From positions 1 to 53,863 of the forward strand of contig JARGSG010000087.1 of NCBI GenBank assembly GCA_030374805.1: a stretch of 53,863 nt of DNA, written 5' to 3'. The translations under genes were made by a program, and so were the position numbers. The notes under the pieces are model-generated. The model searched no databases, was not told the origin of the DNA, and was given only the letters and a program-made list of their open reading frames with translations. This DNA is from Gracilaria gracilis (Eukaryota > Rhodophyta > Florideophyceae > Gracilariales > Gracilariaceae). This document shows positions 28,275 through 39,776 of the stretch, piece by piece. Numbering within the stretch: the stretch's first letter is position 1; the number at the start of each line of letters is the position of its first letter.

Positions 28275-31200
28275 ATGGACGACACTTTTGTTGACGTTGC
28301 GAAGCTTCGTATCCCGCTTTTGAAAGCGGATAACTACTTCATGTGGTCACACAAAATGGAGCTGGTGTTACGCTCTAAAGGTGTGTGGCCTCTGGTGACG
28401 GGTGCCGAGTGCAAACCGGAGGACAAAGACGCTGCGGAGAAGTTCGAGAAGAAAAAGGATATCGCTCTGACCTGCATTCTGCTTTCGGTGCATGAGTCTT
28501 GTGTGGCATCGGTGATGACTATTCGGGACCCATCGCCGATATGGAAGACACTGAAGTCAAACTTCGAAATGGTGTCGCAGGCGAGCATCGATGCGCTACT
28601 GGAACAGTATCAGGATATGAAGATGACTACCGATGAACGTGTATTGGACTACATCAACCGTCTTGCCGTCATCGAAATGCAGCTAAACAGTATCGGACAC
28701 ACCCTGTCTGAGGCAGAAAAGCTGAGAGCTATCCTGAGGGGCCTCACGAAGGACTTTGATGTGACAGCTGAGGTCATAAATCAGACTGGAACTACTCTGA
28801 AGGACGCCGTACCGCGATTGATCGCCCGAGAGGGGCAGTTGCTGAAGGACAGTCGGTCCTCGAGCTCCACTACCGGACATGTGAGAGCACTGCAGGCGCG
28901 TACGAAGAAGACTTCGGAAGATCGGAAATGTTTCTTCTGTAACAAGAAGGGTCACATCAAGAAGTATTGCTGGGACAATCCTCGCAGCAAGAGTTACAAA
29001 GGAAGGAAGAACAGCCATGAAGAGAAGAATTCGGATCGTGGAAATGGAAACGATGGTATGGCTGGGATTGTCGCTGGACTGGTTGTGGTATACCTCGAGG
29101 ATGAAGAGGCACCAGTGATGGAGACAATTGATGTATCTGAGGCGAACGGATGTCAGGATGACATTGTACTGAAGGAAGCCGGGTACATCGCGAACCATAG
29201 AGTTCATCAGGGACAGGAGTCTTCGTGGTACTTGGACTCCGGTGCATCAAAGCACATGACTAATAACCAGAACTACTTTGTTCATGGTGTCCACTCTTCC
29301 GCAAAGAAGAATGTATCAGTGGGAGACGGTGCAAGGCTTCGAGTGCATGGACAGGGCACAGTAGAATGTTGGATCCGTGACACTGAAGGTCAACGAGCCA
29401 AGATCGGACTGAATGACGTACTCTACGTGCCGGAGCTTATGTGTAACCTGCTGTCCGTCAGCGCTATTCGTCGTCGAGGATACATGACTGTGTTCATGTC
29501 GGACGAGGAAGGATCTGGGATCACGGTCATTGTGGACCAGAGTAGCATGGAGATTCTCACAGTAGGGAAGGAACTTGATGAAGGACTGTACGAAATCAAG
29601 CTTGCTCCGTCTGACTACCAAGGATCTAACGTTTTGATTGCGCAAGACGGAGAGAACTATGCTGTTACCTGGCACAGACGTCTGGGACACGCAAGCTTAG
29701 ACTACATTAGGAAGACCCTGCGAATCATCAATGGCGTAGGAAAGGTACCGATACACAACTTCGGACACTGTGAGGCATGTGCGGAAGGCAAAGCAATTCG
29801 AGCGCCGCGGAAGCGAAGCGATGCATCGAAGAAGGACATGGAGGTTCTTGACCTTGTCCATTCAGACGTCATGGGACCCATGAACGTGGAGAGCTTGTCG
29901 AAAGCAAAGTACGTCGTGACTACTTATGATGACAAGAGTTGCTTGTCGGCCGTGCGGTTTCTGCGAACACGTGCGCAGGTCGGAGACCAAATCAAGGATA
30001 TGATCACCTTGTTTGAGACTCAGTCTGGACGAGTACTGAAGAGGTTCAGGTTTGACAACGCAGGCGAGTACGTGTCGGGTACAATGCGGAGCTGATTGAA
30101 CAGCAAAGGAGTGATCATGGAACCGAGTCCCGCATACAGCCCTGAGTCCAACGGAAAGGCAGAGAGACTCAACCGTACACTGAATGACAAGGCTCGAACG
30201 ATGTTACGGATGATCCAAGGGACACCACACAGTCGCCAACTGTAGGCAGAAGCGGTAAACACAGCGAACTACATTCGGAACCGCACATTCGTTCGACGGG
30301 AAGGGGAGCCTGACATGACTCCGATAGAGGCATTCACTGGTTTCAAGCCTGACATATCGCACTTACGAACCTTCGGGGCACAATGTTATGTACACATTCC
30401 CAAGGAGCGCCGTCAACGTAGCGCGAAGTACGAGAAGCGTGCGATCAAGCGTATCCTTGTCGGATATGAGAAGGGAAAGTGCTACAGGGTATACATCCCG
30501 AACGAGAACAGAGTAATTGTCTCTCAGGATGTGACATTCAATGAGAAGGTGATTGGATGGACGTCAGCATCTGACCCTGGATCTGCCCCTGGAGCAGATA
30601 ATGTCGACCTCAGTGAGGTCGAGCACAGCGAAGAGGATCATGAAGTGAAGAGAGAAGTGCAGAATGAAGATTTGGCTGGAATGGAATCGATGAAAGAAGA
30701 AGATCAGAAGAAGGAAGACTTGGTGGATGATGAAGTGAAGGAAGAAGAAGAGTTTGTGGATGCACAAGGAGAGTTCTCCTATGACCCAGAGCATGTCACG
30801 CACTACCCAGATGAGCCGCGAAGGTCCACCCGCTTCCGCCAAGCGCCCAATCGATACACACCAGACGCCACCATGGCATTACTCACCACAAGTGCCTTGG
30901 GAAACCCTGTCGATGATAGCCCACTGACAGTTCTTGAGGCTTTGCAGGGAAATGACGCAGACAACTGGAGATCAGCCATGCGTGAGGAGATGGACCATAT
31001 GGAAGAAAGGTCTGTGTGGGAACTGGTCCCGCCTCCAGAGAACTGCCGCCCCATCACTAACAGGTGGATATTTCTGAAGAAGCGTGATGAAGCGGGACAG
31101 ATAGAGCGATACCGTGCACGATTGGTAGCTCGAGGCTTCTCTCAGCGGCCTGGTCTAGACTATGAGGAACTATTCTCGCCGGTTGTGAAGTATAGCAAAG

Positions 31201-32495
31201 TCAGAGCCGTACTGTCACACATGGTGGCCAATGACCTTGATGCTATTCAGTTTGATGTCCGGACAGCTTTCTTGTATGGTGATCTCTCAGAGGAACTCTA
31301 CATGAAACAACCTGAGGGTTTCATAAATGACGAATGTAGAGATCACGTGTACAAGCTGAAGAAGGCTATTTATGGCCTGAAGCAGGCTTCGCGCGCATGT
31401 AGGAGTAAGTTCAAGGCTATCATGAAGAAGATTGGGTGTACTGTGTCTGAGAACGACCCTGGTCTCTTTCTTTATGACAGTGGTGAAGGACGTGTGACAG
31501 TATTGGTGTACGTCGATGACGGTATCATCGTGGGCAAAGGTAGAGAAATCTTGCTGGAATTTGTGAAGAAGCTACAGGCCCATGTCGACCTAAGGGTCTA
31601 CGACGAACCAAAGAAGTTCCTTGGCATGATCATGGAGCGTAGTGCCGACAGAAAATCTCTCAGTTTGCACAACAAACCGATGATAGAGCGCCTGGTCTCT
31701 CAGTTTCATATACAGTGTGATGCCAAAGTGAACGTTCCCTTGCAGAACACACTACTGACGAAGGCTTCAGGTACCCATGATGATGTTGACCATCTCCCTT
31801 ACAGAGTGTTGGTAGGATCTTTGCTACACCTCGCAAACACTGTGCGTCCTGATATTGCCTTCACGGTCTCGTATCTCTCTCGATTCATGCAGCAATACAC
31901 GCAGGAACACTGGACTGCGGCTATGAATGTCCTCAAGTACCTTAGCACTACGAAGGATGCTAAGATTGTGTATCGCGCAGACGAAACTGTCGGGCTTGAA
32001 GGGACTTCGGACGCGGACTTTGCCGGCGACAGAGAGGACAGGAAGTCAACCAGTGGTTACGTGTTTACGTATGCTGGAGGACCTATTTCTTGGAGGAGCA
32101 AGAAACAGACTGTCGTAGCTCAGTCTACTCTGGAAGCGGAATATGTGGCAATGTCCTTCGCGGTTCGAGAGGGAGTGTGGCTACGCAGATTGTTCAACGA
32201 ACTGCTAGGACACGAAGCGCTGAGAAGCATTGACATTTTTGGAGACAACCAGGGGATGATATTAATGTGTCATGATGAAGTTATGAACGAGAAAACAAAG
32301 CACATTGAAGTCAAATATCATCTGGTTAGGGACTCAGTGGAACGTGGGTTTGTTCGAATTGGATACAGGAAGAGCAGTGGGCTTGCTGCAGATTTATTCA
32401 CGAAGCGCCACAACACGAGAACCCACAGACGATTGTGCGAACTGTTTGGTATGACATTGGTGCGTTTGACTCAAGAGGGAGTGTGGAGAATCTGA
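28275..32495 (+). pseudogene. gag-pol polyprotein of copia element 1, two in-frame stops
   Basis: From ATG 28275 (MDDTFVDVAKLRIPLLKADN) the frame encodes: UBN2-type Gag; a zinc knuckle CFFCNKKGHIKKYC (28929-28970, C-x2-C-x4-H-x4-C); an aspartic protease with LDSGAS (29226 on); the integrase zinc domain (WHRRLGHAS ... CEAC); integrase core with Asp in HSDVMGPM and FDNAGEY; reverse transcriptase with YVDD (about 31508-31519) and copia RNase H (SDADFAGD, STLEAEY). TGA at 30093-30095 and TAG at 30243-30245 interrupt the integrase, between the second catalytic Asp and shortly after the Glu (SPESNGKAERLN). The frame is otherwise unbroken and ends inside the 3' LTR. Both stops sit where Trp would be plausible (the second follows a Leu in the LWAEAV-type motif), so G-to-A changes are likely. 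Confidence 0.9.
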
Positions 32496-32807
32496 ATTGA
32501 CCAACACGCACATGTGGCTCGAAGACGTTGCAGTCCGGCTACGCTGCAACGTCTGGACGGAGCGACATGGTGCAGGACGTTGTGCTGCATACTGTGCAGT
32601 GGTGAGCAGCGACAAGTCAGCAGAGAGTTCCAAACGGGCTGCGTTCTAATTAAGAGAGAGCAAGCACCGAAAATACAAACATTCGTAGTAGTCTGTGACT
32701 TGGTTGCTGGAAGCTAGCGATAGATAAATAGGTAGCTCAAACAAGTAAACTGCGGATCGAGGAGTCGATCCAACCTTTGTGAGACCGATCAGTGTGCATC
32801 TTCAACA
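32482..32807 (+). repeat. 3' LTR of copia element 1
   Basis: Identical in sequence to the 5' LTR; it contains the last five codons and the stop of the polyprotein frame (stop at 32493-32495). It is followed by TGACT, the right target duplication. Confidence 0.95.
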
Positions 32808-33498
32808 TGACTTATATGAAGAAGTTGCATGTTGCAAACACATTGAAGATCTTGATAGTTTGGGGCAGGCGCCAGCACCCGTTCCAAGCTCGAAGTCTCA
32901 TTGTAACGTTGAAGACCTGTGCTTCTTTAATTGTTCAGGACCGAAATTGTGCTTAGGACAGGATAAGCGCGTTGCCGGCGACGTCTTGTATGAGAGCTGC
33001 AGATTGTGATCAAACCGTAGAGCATACCGCTGTTAGCTTGCAACGCGATCCTCTCAAAGACGATAGACTGCAAGCATTTTGTTGAAGAAGCAAGATTGAG
33101 AACATCGCATTGGACACTGGGGCGGCGCAACGGCATCGCACACACAGGTACGCGAGCCCAAGCGCCGCCCGTGTCGGAAGCGCAAACGCTGGCCGCCCTT
33201 CGTCCAGAAACCTTGGTCGCCAGATCTACCGGATCACGTCCCGACTTGAAGAGTACCAACGGCACCTCTACAAAGCAATCGAAGGAGTTGATGACGTTAT
33301 GAACAAGCACAACTGAACGCGAGGACGGTGAAGAGTTTGAGAGGTGGCCCACACTGTGAGAATCTGATTAGGGACGGTAAGTGAGCTGATGGCGCTCCGG
33401 ATCACTGATCCTTGCCAAATTGTGAAGTGTCTGCGCAGACTGCAGAGAGATCCGCTTCGCTCCTTCAGATACTCGCATTTGAGGGTTGGCACGGCAAT
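32808..33498. other. Spacer before COQ5, possible gene remnant
   Basis: A plus-strand frame ending at 33316 closes with RLEEYQRHLYKAIEGVDDVM, a coiled-coil-like stretch that looks coding but has no recognisable family or start. A frame at 32808-33009 is also open. These may be the tail of a gene cut off by the copia insertion or exons of an unrecognised gene. Confidence 0.3.
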
Positions 33499-34317
33499 AT
33501 GATCCGACGATCGTTAGCAACTCTCCCCGGTCTCGCGAAGCGCAGTCCAAAGCGGAACCTTTCCTCAGGAACAGCGGCTAAGAAAGATGACTCAACGACG
33601 CATTTCGGATTTTCCACCACCCCAACCGACGATAAGCAAAGTCGCGTCTCGTCCGTGTTCAGCTCCGTTGCGCGGAACTACGACCTCATGAATGATCTCA
33701 TGTCAGTCGGTATGCACCGCATGTGGAAGCAACAGTTTGTTTCGCAGCTCGCGCCGACAGAGAGTATGTCAATCCTAGATTGCGCTGCCGGCACGGGTGA
33801 TATTGCCCGTCTGATTCGCGCACGAGCGCCTGGAGCATCGGTAACACTTGCTGATCCAAATACAGATATGCTGAAACAGGCCGAGAAGCGCGGACCTCCG
33901 GGACTTGATATCGTCACTGCGGATGCACAGGATCTGCCGTTCTCGCCTGCGTCGTTTGATGCATACACCATTTCGTTCGGCATGCGTAATGTTCCTCGTC
34001 CCGAGCTTGCCCTCAAGGAGGCATTTCGCGTGCTCAAGCCGCGTGGACGATTTCTCATGTTGGAGTTTGCAGCGGTGAATGATCCTTTATTACGGCCGTT
34101 GTACGACGCATATTCGTTTAACGTCATCCCGCGCATTGGGGGGTTGGTAGCTCAAGACCGCGACTCATACCAGTACCTTGTGGAATCGATCAGGGCGTTC
34201 CCGAATCAAGACGAATTTGCCAACATGATCAAGGACTGTGGCTTTCGTCATGTAACTGTAACTGACTACACCTGCGGTATTGCCGCATGTTACTCTGCTT
34301 TTAAACCAGCAGAGTAG
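33499..34317 (+). CDS. COQ5: COQ5, mitochondrial ubiquinone C-methyltransferase
   Basis: A 272-residue UbiE/COQ5 methyltransferase that C-methylates 2-polyprenyl-6-methoxy-1,4-benzoquinol in ubiquinone synthesis. Family signatures are VFSSVARNYDLMNDLMSVG, HRMWK, the SAM-binding motif ILDCAAGTGDIARLI, DAQDLPF, the UbiE motif YTISFGMRNV and late FRVLKPRGRFLMLEF; the C-terminal block has YQYLVESIRAFPNQ. ATG 33499 gives MIRRSLATLPGLAKRSPKRN, an amphipathic Arg-rich presequence for mitochondria, so it is preferred over the longer open frame from 33412. Length fits the family and no damage is seen. Confidence 0.93.
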   Translation: MIRRSLATLPGLAKRSPKRNLSSGTAAKKDDSTTHFGFSTTPTDDKQSRVSSVFSSVARNYDLMNDLMSVGMHRMWKQQFVSQLAPTESMSILDCAAGTGDIARLIRARAPGASVTLADPNTDMLKQAEKRGPPGLDIVTADAQDLPFSPASFDAYTISFGMRNVPRPELALKEAFRVLKPRGRFLMLEFAAVNDPLLRPLYDAYSFNVIPRIGGLVAQDRDSYQYLVESIRAFPNQDEFANMIKDCGFRHVTVTDYTCGIAACYSAFKPAE

Positions 34318-34559
34318 AAATTCACGCAATCTATGTCACTACGACGGAGTATACTCCCAACGCAAAGATTAGTGGTTCGAACGCATAAAGAATAACTCAT
34401 ACAACTTGGTTCGACCTTCTTAAAAACGTTGCATATACATACGTGGAAACCCTCAACCTCTTTCTCTAGCGATACGTTCAAATAAGCGCTCTAACTCCAT
34501 GCGTTTCTCGTCCTCTTCCTTAGCTCGCTTAAACCAAACCTTTGGTATGAACAAGCGCA
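34318..34559. other. 3' flank of COQ5
   Basis: Nothing recognised; AT-rich flank between COQ5 and the left half of the dispersed repeat. Confidence 0.4.
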
Positions 34560-34676
34560 GCTTCGTGTGCACTCGGTGACCCTTACTTGTCACCCGGCTG
34601 CATCGCGCATTTGCGCGTGACGATCTTGTTCAAGGTGCTCTGCCGCGCAAAAAGGAGGTCTGTAAGCATATACAGT
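34560..34676. repeat. Left half of the ~420-bp dispersed repeat
   Basis: Matches 23151-23267 with few differences, then stops at ATATACAGTA. The remaining part of the repeat resumes at about 41085, so about 6.4 kb has been inserted into it. Confidence 0.85.
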
Positions 34677-34696
34677 AGATCTTGTAAGGTGTTAAC

Positions 34697-34738
34697 CAGT
34701 AAATGCGCAGAAGCAAGCTTGTTGCTGCGCATTTACTG
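34697..34738. repeat. Hairpin with 14-bp perfect stem near transposon end
   Basis: CAGTAAATGCGCAG (34697-34710) and CTGCGCATTTACTG (34725-34738) pair perfectly around a 14-nt loop that itself contains CAAGCTTG. It lies close to the left edge of the AT-rich DDE transposon and may be part of its subterminal structure. Confidence 0.9.
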
Positions 34739-34890
34739 TTTCAATACTGATACAGCGGGTGAATAAGGTAACTAGTTGAAAACAGCATGTTTACTGAGAT
34801 AGCAATAAGAACTCTAATTAATTCCCAAATAAAAAATAACACAGCAAAGATCAACTAACTACGCAATACGATAGAAAATCGCTGAAACTA

Positions 34891-35276
34891 TTACGGCTCA
34901 ACTGTTTCGTCGTCCACGTCTACATGCCCAAATTTGGCGCCAAGGCGACGCCTCTTTTTCTCTCTATAGCTTCTTTGCGCTTCCTTGCGCTTAAAACTTA
35001 GAGATTCACCAATAAAATACAACGTGTTGATTAATTGATTATATTGCTCCCCATCTTCGGCTCTCAAAAGGATCCATTTGATATGTATATTTGTTAAAAC
35101 GAAAGCATAAGAAAAAAAAGTTATCGTAGTTTTCCTCACACCAGCGATACTTCTTACCAAATAAATTCCATAAAGTAGTCATTCTTCCATAATAATTTTC
35201 AACAATTATTCTATCTGTTGCGATTTTTAGATTGCAATTTTGTTTGGCCGCCGATAGAAATCCATGCTGTGGATTT
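34891..35276 (-). pseudogene. C-terminal part of DDE (Harbinger-like) transposase
   Basis: Two overlapping minus-strand frames carry the end of a DDE_Tnp_4-type transposase: HGFLSAAKQNCNLKIATDRI with IIVENYYGRMTTLWNLFGKK, then, one frame over, FVLTNIHIKWILL and a basic tail KEKKRRRLGAKFG. The Glu in VENYYGR is the probable third catalytic residue. A frameshift lies near 35105-35120 in a run of A/T. The upstream part is separated by the second copia element, which inserted after GATTT (35272-35276). The strong AT bias contrasts with neighbouring genes. Confidence 0.75.
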
Positions 35277-35373
35277 TGAGACAAGACAGGAACGATGGCT
35301 CGCCCACCGACTGACCGTCGGTGGGCAAGCCCTTTATTGGGCTTGCTACGTTTCCACTAGTGGTGTGGTAACT
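35277..35373 (-). repeat. 3' LTR of copia element 2
   Basis: 97 bp. It contains a perfect hairpin GCCCACCGAC/GTCGGTGGGC, a second AAGCCC/GGGCTT and the palindrome CCACTAGTGG, three foldable segments in less than 100 bp. The inner terminal base differs from the 5' LTR (AGTTACC instead of TGTTACC on the element strand). Confidence 0.9.
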
Positions 35374-35470
35374 GCGTGGTTGTCTAAAGCGTGGACTGCG
35401 CGGCTCGCATCTCCTAACTGCGCACCGCAAGGTGCGTGGTAGCACGCCTCCTGATGTGAGCTGCGCGTGT

Positions 35471-38400
35471 TCAGAGTTTGTGTTGCGTGCGCACGTGCTT
35501 TCGCGGGGCTGCTCGGAGGTTCAAAAGCTGGGTGTTTCGAAGGAACGCCTGTAGCTTGAGTGGCTTCGTCATTACGTCGGACCGTTGGGAGGCGGATGGT
35601 ACGTGACGAGGTTTGATGAGCTTCTTGCGGATATGATGGCGGATGAAGTGGTGGCGAAGATCAAGTTACTTGCGTCGCTTCGTCGCCCCCTGTTGCAGCG
35701 CGGCGCCGATGGCTGTTTGATTGTCCATGCAGAGCGGTGTGGGATCGGGTACACCAAAGCCTAGAAAGAAGAGAATCTGACGGAACATGACAACATCACG
35801 TGTGGCAGCTGTGGCTCCATAATACTCTGCCTCGCAAGTAGATAGCGCTGGCACGGACTGTTTTCTAGAGGTCCAATCGATAAGTTTGTTGTCATAGAAA
35901 TGGGTCGCACCTGAGGTGGAGCATCTACTTGCAGTGTCTCCTGCGAAATCAGCGTCGCTGAACGATACGAGGGAAGACGTTGGTTGGCTCTTTGGATAAA
36001 ACAGTCCGTGCGTGGCTGTGGCTTTGAGGTAACGTGCGACGGATTTAACATGGCGCCAGTGACGTTCAGTGGGATTGGTAAGTGCTAGTGCTAGTTTGGA
36101 CGTGACAAAAGCTATGTCCGGTCTCGTGCAGTCAGCCAGCCAGCGTAGGGAGCCGACGACTTGCGAGTACAGTTGTTTCGGCTTCTTGGATGGGGTGTCG
36201 CTGGAGTCTGGAGGATGGTATCCTAGTCCAGAGGTATACGGAGTGCGCTTGCCATTGGCATTTTCGAGGCCAAGCAAGGTTAGAATTTGGTTCACCGTTT
36301 GAGGTTGGGAAATGGATATGGCGCCGTTGGCTTCGTGAGATATCTTCCAACCGAGATATTGGGAGGGTGTGCCGAGCCTCTTGATGTTGTACTTCTGTTG
36401 CAGCTGGGCATATAGAGAGTCGATTCGGTTGCTGTGCGTAGCGGTGATAATGAAATCGTCAATGTTTAAACAGACGATAGTGTAGTCGTCGGGACAATCG
36501 CGTAGTATGAATAGGGTAGGGTCATCTTCCGACTGTTGAAATCCAAGGGAACGGAGGTATGCCCAGGCTTTTTCAAGAAAGTAATGCCCAGCCGGGGGCG
36601 TCCCCCACAGGTTGAGAATCAGTTGCCCCCCGGGCTTGTCATGCTTGTAAGTTCCGTCGAACTGTGGATGTTGTTTCACATACACGGGACTGCTGTGTTG
36701 GTATTCTTCATGTGTAAACGCCGAAGTTATGTCGAAATGCCCAAGTGTGAGCCCGTGTTGTGCGGTGAGGGCAAACAAGAGTCGGACGGTTGCTTTCTGT
36801 GAGAGGTGCGCTGCTGTTTCCTCAGGATTGAAATCCTTATATGGGATCATGCGATCGCCGCGTACGGAGCAGCGTGCCTTGCGTCCTGTAATGTTGCCGT
36901 CTGGAGAGCGTTTGTATTTGTACGTCATTGTCAGTGGAATGAGGCGTTTAGGGAGGAGTGTTTTGGGGAGCCATTTGATGGCTTGGAGGGCGTCTAGTTT
37001 GGCAAGCTCTTGATTGTGAGCCTGTGCCCATTTGTCGGCATCCGGGTACTTGGTGGCTTGTTTGCGGCTCGCTGGCGCGGGTGTCGTCTTTGTTATGGTA
37101 TTGGGGATCGGGTGTGGTCTGTGATTCTTGAAGGCTTTGGATTGTGATGCCACGGGATCATTCTCTCGTGCGTATGGATGGAAGTCAGCTGCTGGTATCT
37201 GTGTGTAGCGGCCTGAGCCGAGAATGAGAACCATGATGTTTTGTGGCGTGATGCCATATAGATATCGGCAGGGCACACCGCGGCTGTCTAGTTTGGATCG
37301 CGATGATTTGTTGGTTAGCATGAGTGCGTAGCCGAGCTGGCCGAAGGCATATAGGGCTCTTGGCTTTGCAGGGGAACCAAATAGGGATGCGTGTGGTGTT
37401 TTTCATGTTGATGAGTGTGGGGTGAGGTTGTATTTGTAAGCCGTGTCCCGGATCGCGTCCTCCCAGTGTTCGTCTCCAAGGTTGCTGTGTATGAGGTTGG
37501 CCCTGGCAACCGAGCAGAGAGTTTGATTGATTCTTTCAGCGATTGCATTCTGTTGTGGTGTATATGCCGTTGAAGGTTGATGGATAGTGCCATGATTTTG
37601 GAGAATGGAGCGCAGGGCATTGCTGAGGTACTCCTTTGCGTTGTCGGATATAAAGAGTGTGGGTGAGGTTCCGGTGGCGTTTTGGAAGAAGCGAAGTATG
37701 AAGTAGAGAACTTTGGGAAGGCCCTGTCGATTCGGACTAAAGTGGAGAAGAAGATATCGGCTGTAGAGTTCTATAAATGTGGTGAAGTATTTGTTTCGTT
37801 GGATGGATGGCTGAGACATTGGCCCGCAGACGTCTGAGGTGACAACTTTGCCACGGGCGTAGTGATGTGATGATTTCAGGTGCGGTTTGGCCTTGAGTCG
37901 CCCTTGTTTGCGGCCGCTGCAGGTGATCGTACGGTTGCTGACGTTTTTGACGCGAACGTCTGGGATTATATGGAGATTCGCCAGTTTGGCGAGCTTGGAT
38001 GCGGGTGCATGGTTGTATATGAGGTGCCACTTGTGGAGGTCGTGGTTGGATGGTTGCGTTTGGTGTGTTGGATTGCGAATGAGCGCCAGAGGCTTTGGTC
38101 TAAATGAGCGCTGGCTGCGCTTGGTGGGTCGGACTGTGGTGCGGCGGACGTGGGTTGTGGATGCCGGTGCTGGTAATAGTGGTTGTTGTGGAGATTGTGT
38201 GATGGGCAGGTGTGTCGTGGCGGTTTCTGAGTGTACGTTCTTCGCGGTGCTCGGTTGCGGTTTGAGGTTGAGCGTGTAGCAGTTGTTGTGCCACGAAGCA
38301 GTGCCCAGTACTTTAATGGGAATGGTGCGGCTAAGAATGTATGCAGATGACGGGGTAAAGACAACAGGACCGAGCCGTTCGGTGAGCGAATGTATGGATA

Positions 38401-39772
38401 TGAGGTTGCCTTGGAGGTTTTTGTTGATGAGTGTCGGGAGTGTAATTCGTGCGCCAGTGTTACTGATTAGGTTCAGTGTTCCCCTCCTCTTCGTCTGTAG
38501 CGGGTGCGGAGAGGCCGTATGAGTTTGGATCGGACAGCGTAGGTTAATGGCGTCGTTGGTATCATGTGATATGATAGTAGGGTGGGCTGCGGAATCCAGT
38601 GTGTACGTACGTTGCTGAACATCCGGTGTGTCATCAGTCGTGGCATGCTCCAGGGCTTGCATGGCCTCGATGATTTCGGACGCTATGGCATCATGGCTGG
38701 AAGAGGCTTGTTTCGCGGCAGAGCCACCGCGACCACGTCTAGGTTTTGCAGTTTGCAAACCATCGATTTTCTTGGTAAGATCTGCGATGGCATTCCGTAG
38801 ACTGCGGTTGCTGGCGCCACCGTAGCGGTTTCGACCACGACCGCGTCGGTAGGGTATGTTGCGGGTTTGGCTGCGAGGGTAAGAAGCGTTGCTTGACATC
38901 TGGACGGTTGCATTCGACGCCTGTTGGGTAGTGAGGCTGTCATACTGTTCGAGGCGATGCTGTGCGTCTTTGATTGTCATTGGAGGGTTATCCAACATCA
39001 GAGTGATGGCGCGGTTCGCGAACCGGTCGTCGTCTACCAAACCTTGTAAAATGAAGTTGACGGTGACGCGTTCATCTGCAATACCTGGCGCTTGCGCGAT
39101 GATCTGCTTCCGACGGATAGCAATGTGCTGATTTATATAGTCTGAGATTGTGCCTGTACGGCGGAGGTTGCTCGCTTGGGTGTTAAGACTGTAATAGTCC
39201 TTCGTGACTTGTCCGTCGAGTGCTTCCTGAATAACTTTGACTATTTCTGCCGGGGAGTGGGAAAAGATCGTGGGGTCTGCAAGCAAATTGTTGACATCTT
39301 GTGTGACACTTTTTGTGATAATTCGGCGGAGACTAGCAATAGCTTTGTGTTGTTCCGAGGTTTGAGGCTGAAAGTTGGGATCGATAAGCTCGTTGTACTC
39401 ATGTTCAGTGAGAATATCTTGTAAGTTCTGAAACCACTGAAAGTAGTTTTCTGCAGTCAATTCAATAAGTTCTTCAGTAAATCGCCAAGTCGGGTAACTT
39501 GCGGGGTTTGCTGCTTGATGGTGAGACTGAGACTCCATTGCGACCTGTCTCGCTGGAATTGAATCGAGTTTTTGCTCTATGTTGGCGAGACGCCAAAGTT
39601 CGTTCCAAATGTGTCGGGTTGCAAAGTAGTGATGGCGCTGTTCGCGTGAGGGCTGTTTGCGACGATGGGAACCGGGTTGAGAGCTATGTTCTTGCGATAC
39701 GGGAGCGATGCTTGAACCGCGGATCGTTTGTGTTTGGGGTTTCGTCTTGCGCGGTAGCGACCTGGTGCCCAT
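35471..39772 (-). pseudogene. gag-pol polyprotein of copia element 2, two in-frame stops
   Basis: From ATG 39772 (MGTRSLPRKTKPQTQT) the frame runs to a stop at 35471-35473. Gag lacks a CCHC zinc knuckle; it has an Arg/Gly-rich stretch instead (YRRGRGRNRYGG, PRRGRGG). The protease motif reads TLDSAAHP (DSA rather than DSG). The integrase zinc domain has lost one Cys (CSGRKQGR), but the core keeps Asp in VTSDVCGPM, Asp in SDNAKEY and Glu in QQNAIAERIN. Reverse transcriptase has NIDDF where most copia have YVDD; RNase H is present (SDADFAGD, STCEAEYYG). TGA at 37403-37405 lies between integrase and RT, TAA at 35666-35668 in the last domain; no frameshift is needed to read through the whole frame. 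Confidence 0.9.
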
Positions 39773-39776
39773 AACC
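39763..39776 (-). other. Primer-binding site of copia element 2 overlapping gag start
   Basis: On the element strand GGTTATGGGCACC follows the LTR with no gap. GGTTATGGGC is complementary to the anticodon arm of initiator tRNA-Met (GCCCATAACC). The ATG in it is the gag start codon. Confidence 0.6.

Larger units (their letters stand above)
27867..32807 (+). mobile_element. Complete Ty1/copia retrotransposon with identical LTRs
   Basis: A 4941-bp element has two 326-bp LTRs (27867-28192, 32482-32807) that I find identical over their length, start TGTGG and end AACA, with a 5-bp target duplication TGACT. The internal order gag, protease, integrase, reverse transcriptase, RNase H defines Ty1/copia. 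A primer-binding site GGTTATCGGGCC starts right at the LTR edge (28193); a short purine tract AAGAGGGAG (32473-32481) precedes the 3' LTR. Identical LTRs indicate a recent insertion, yet the single long frame has two in-frame stops. Confidence 0.95.

Noticed and set aside
34366..34380. tRNA gene suggested by GGTTCGAAC
   Set aside because: The T-loop-like word is not accompanied by an acceptor stem, D-arm or anticodon arm at proper spacing.
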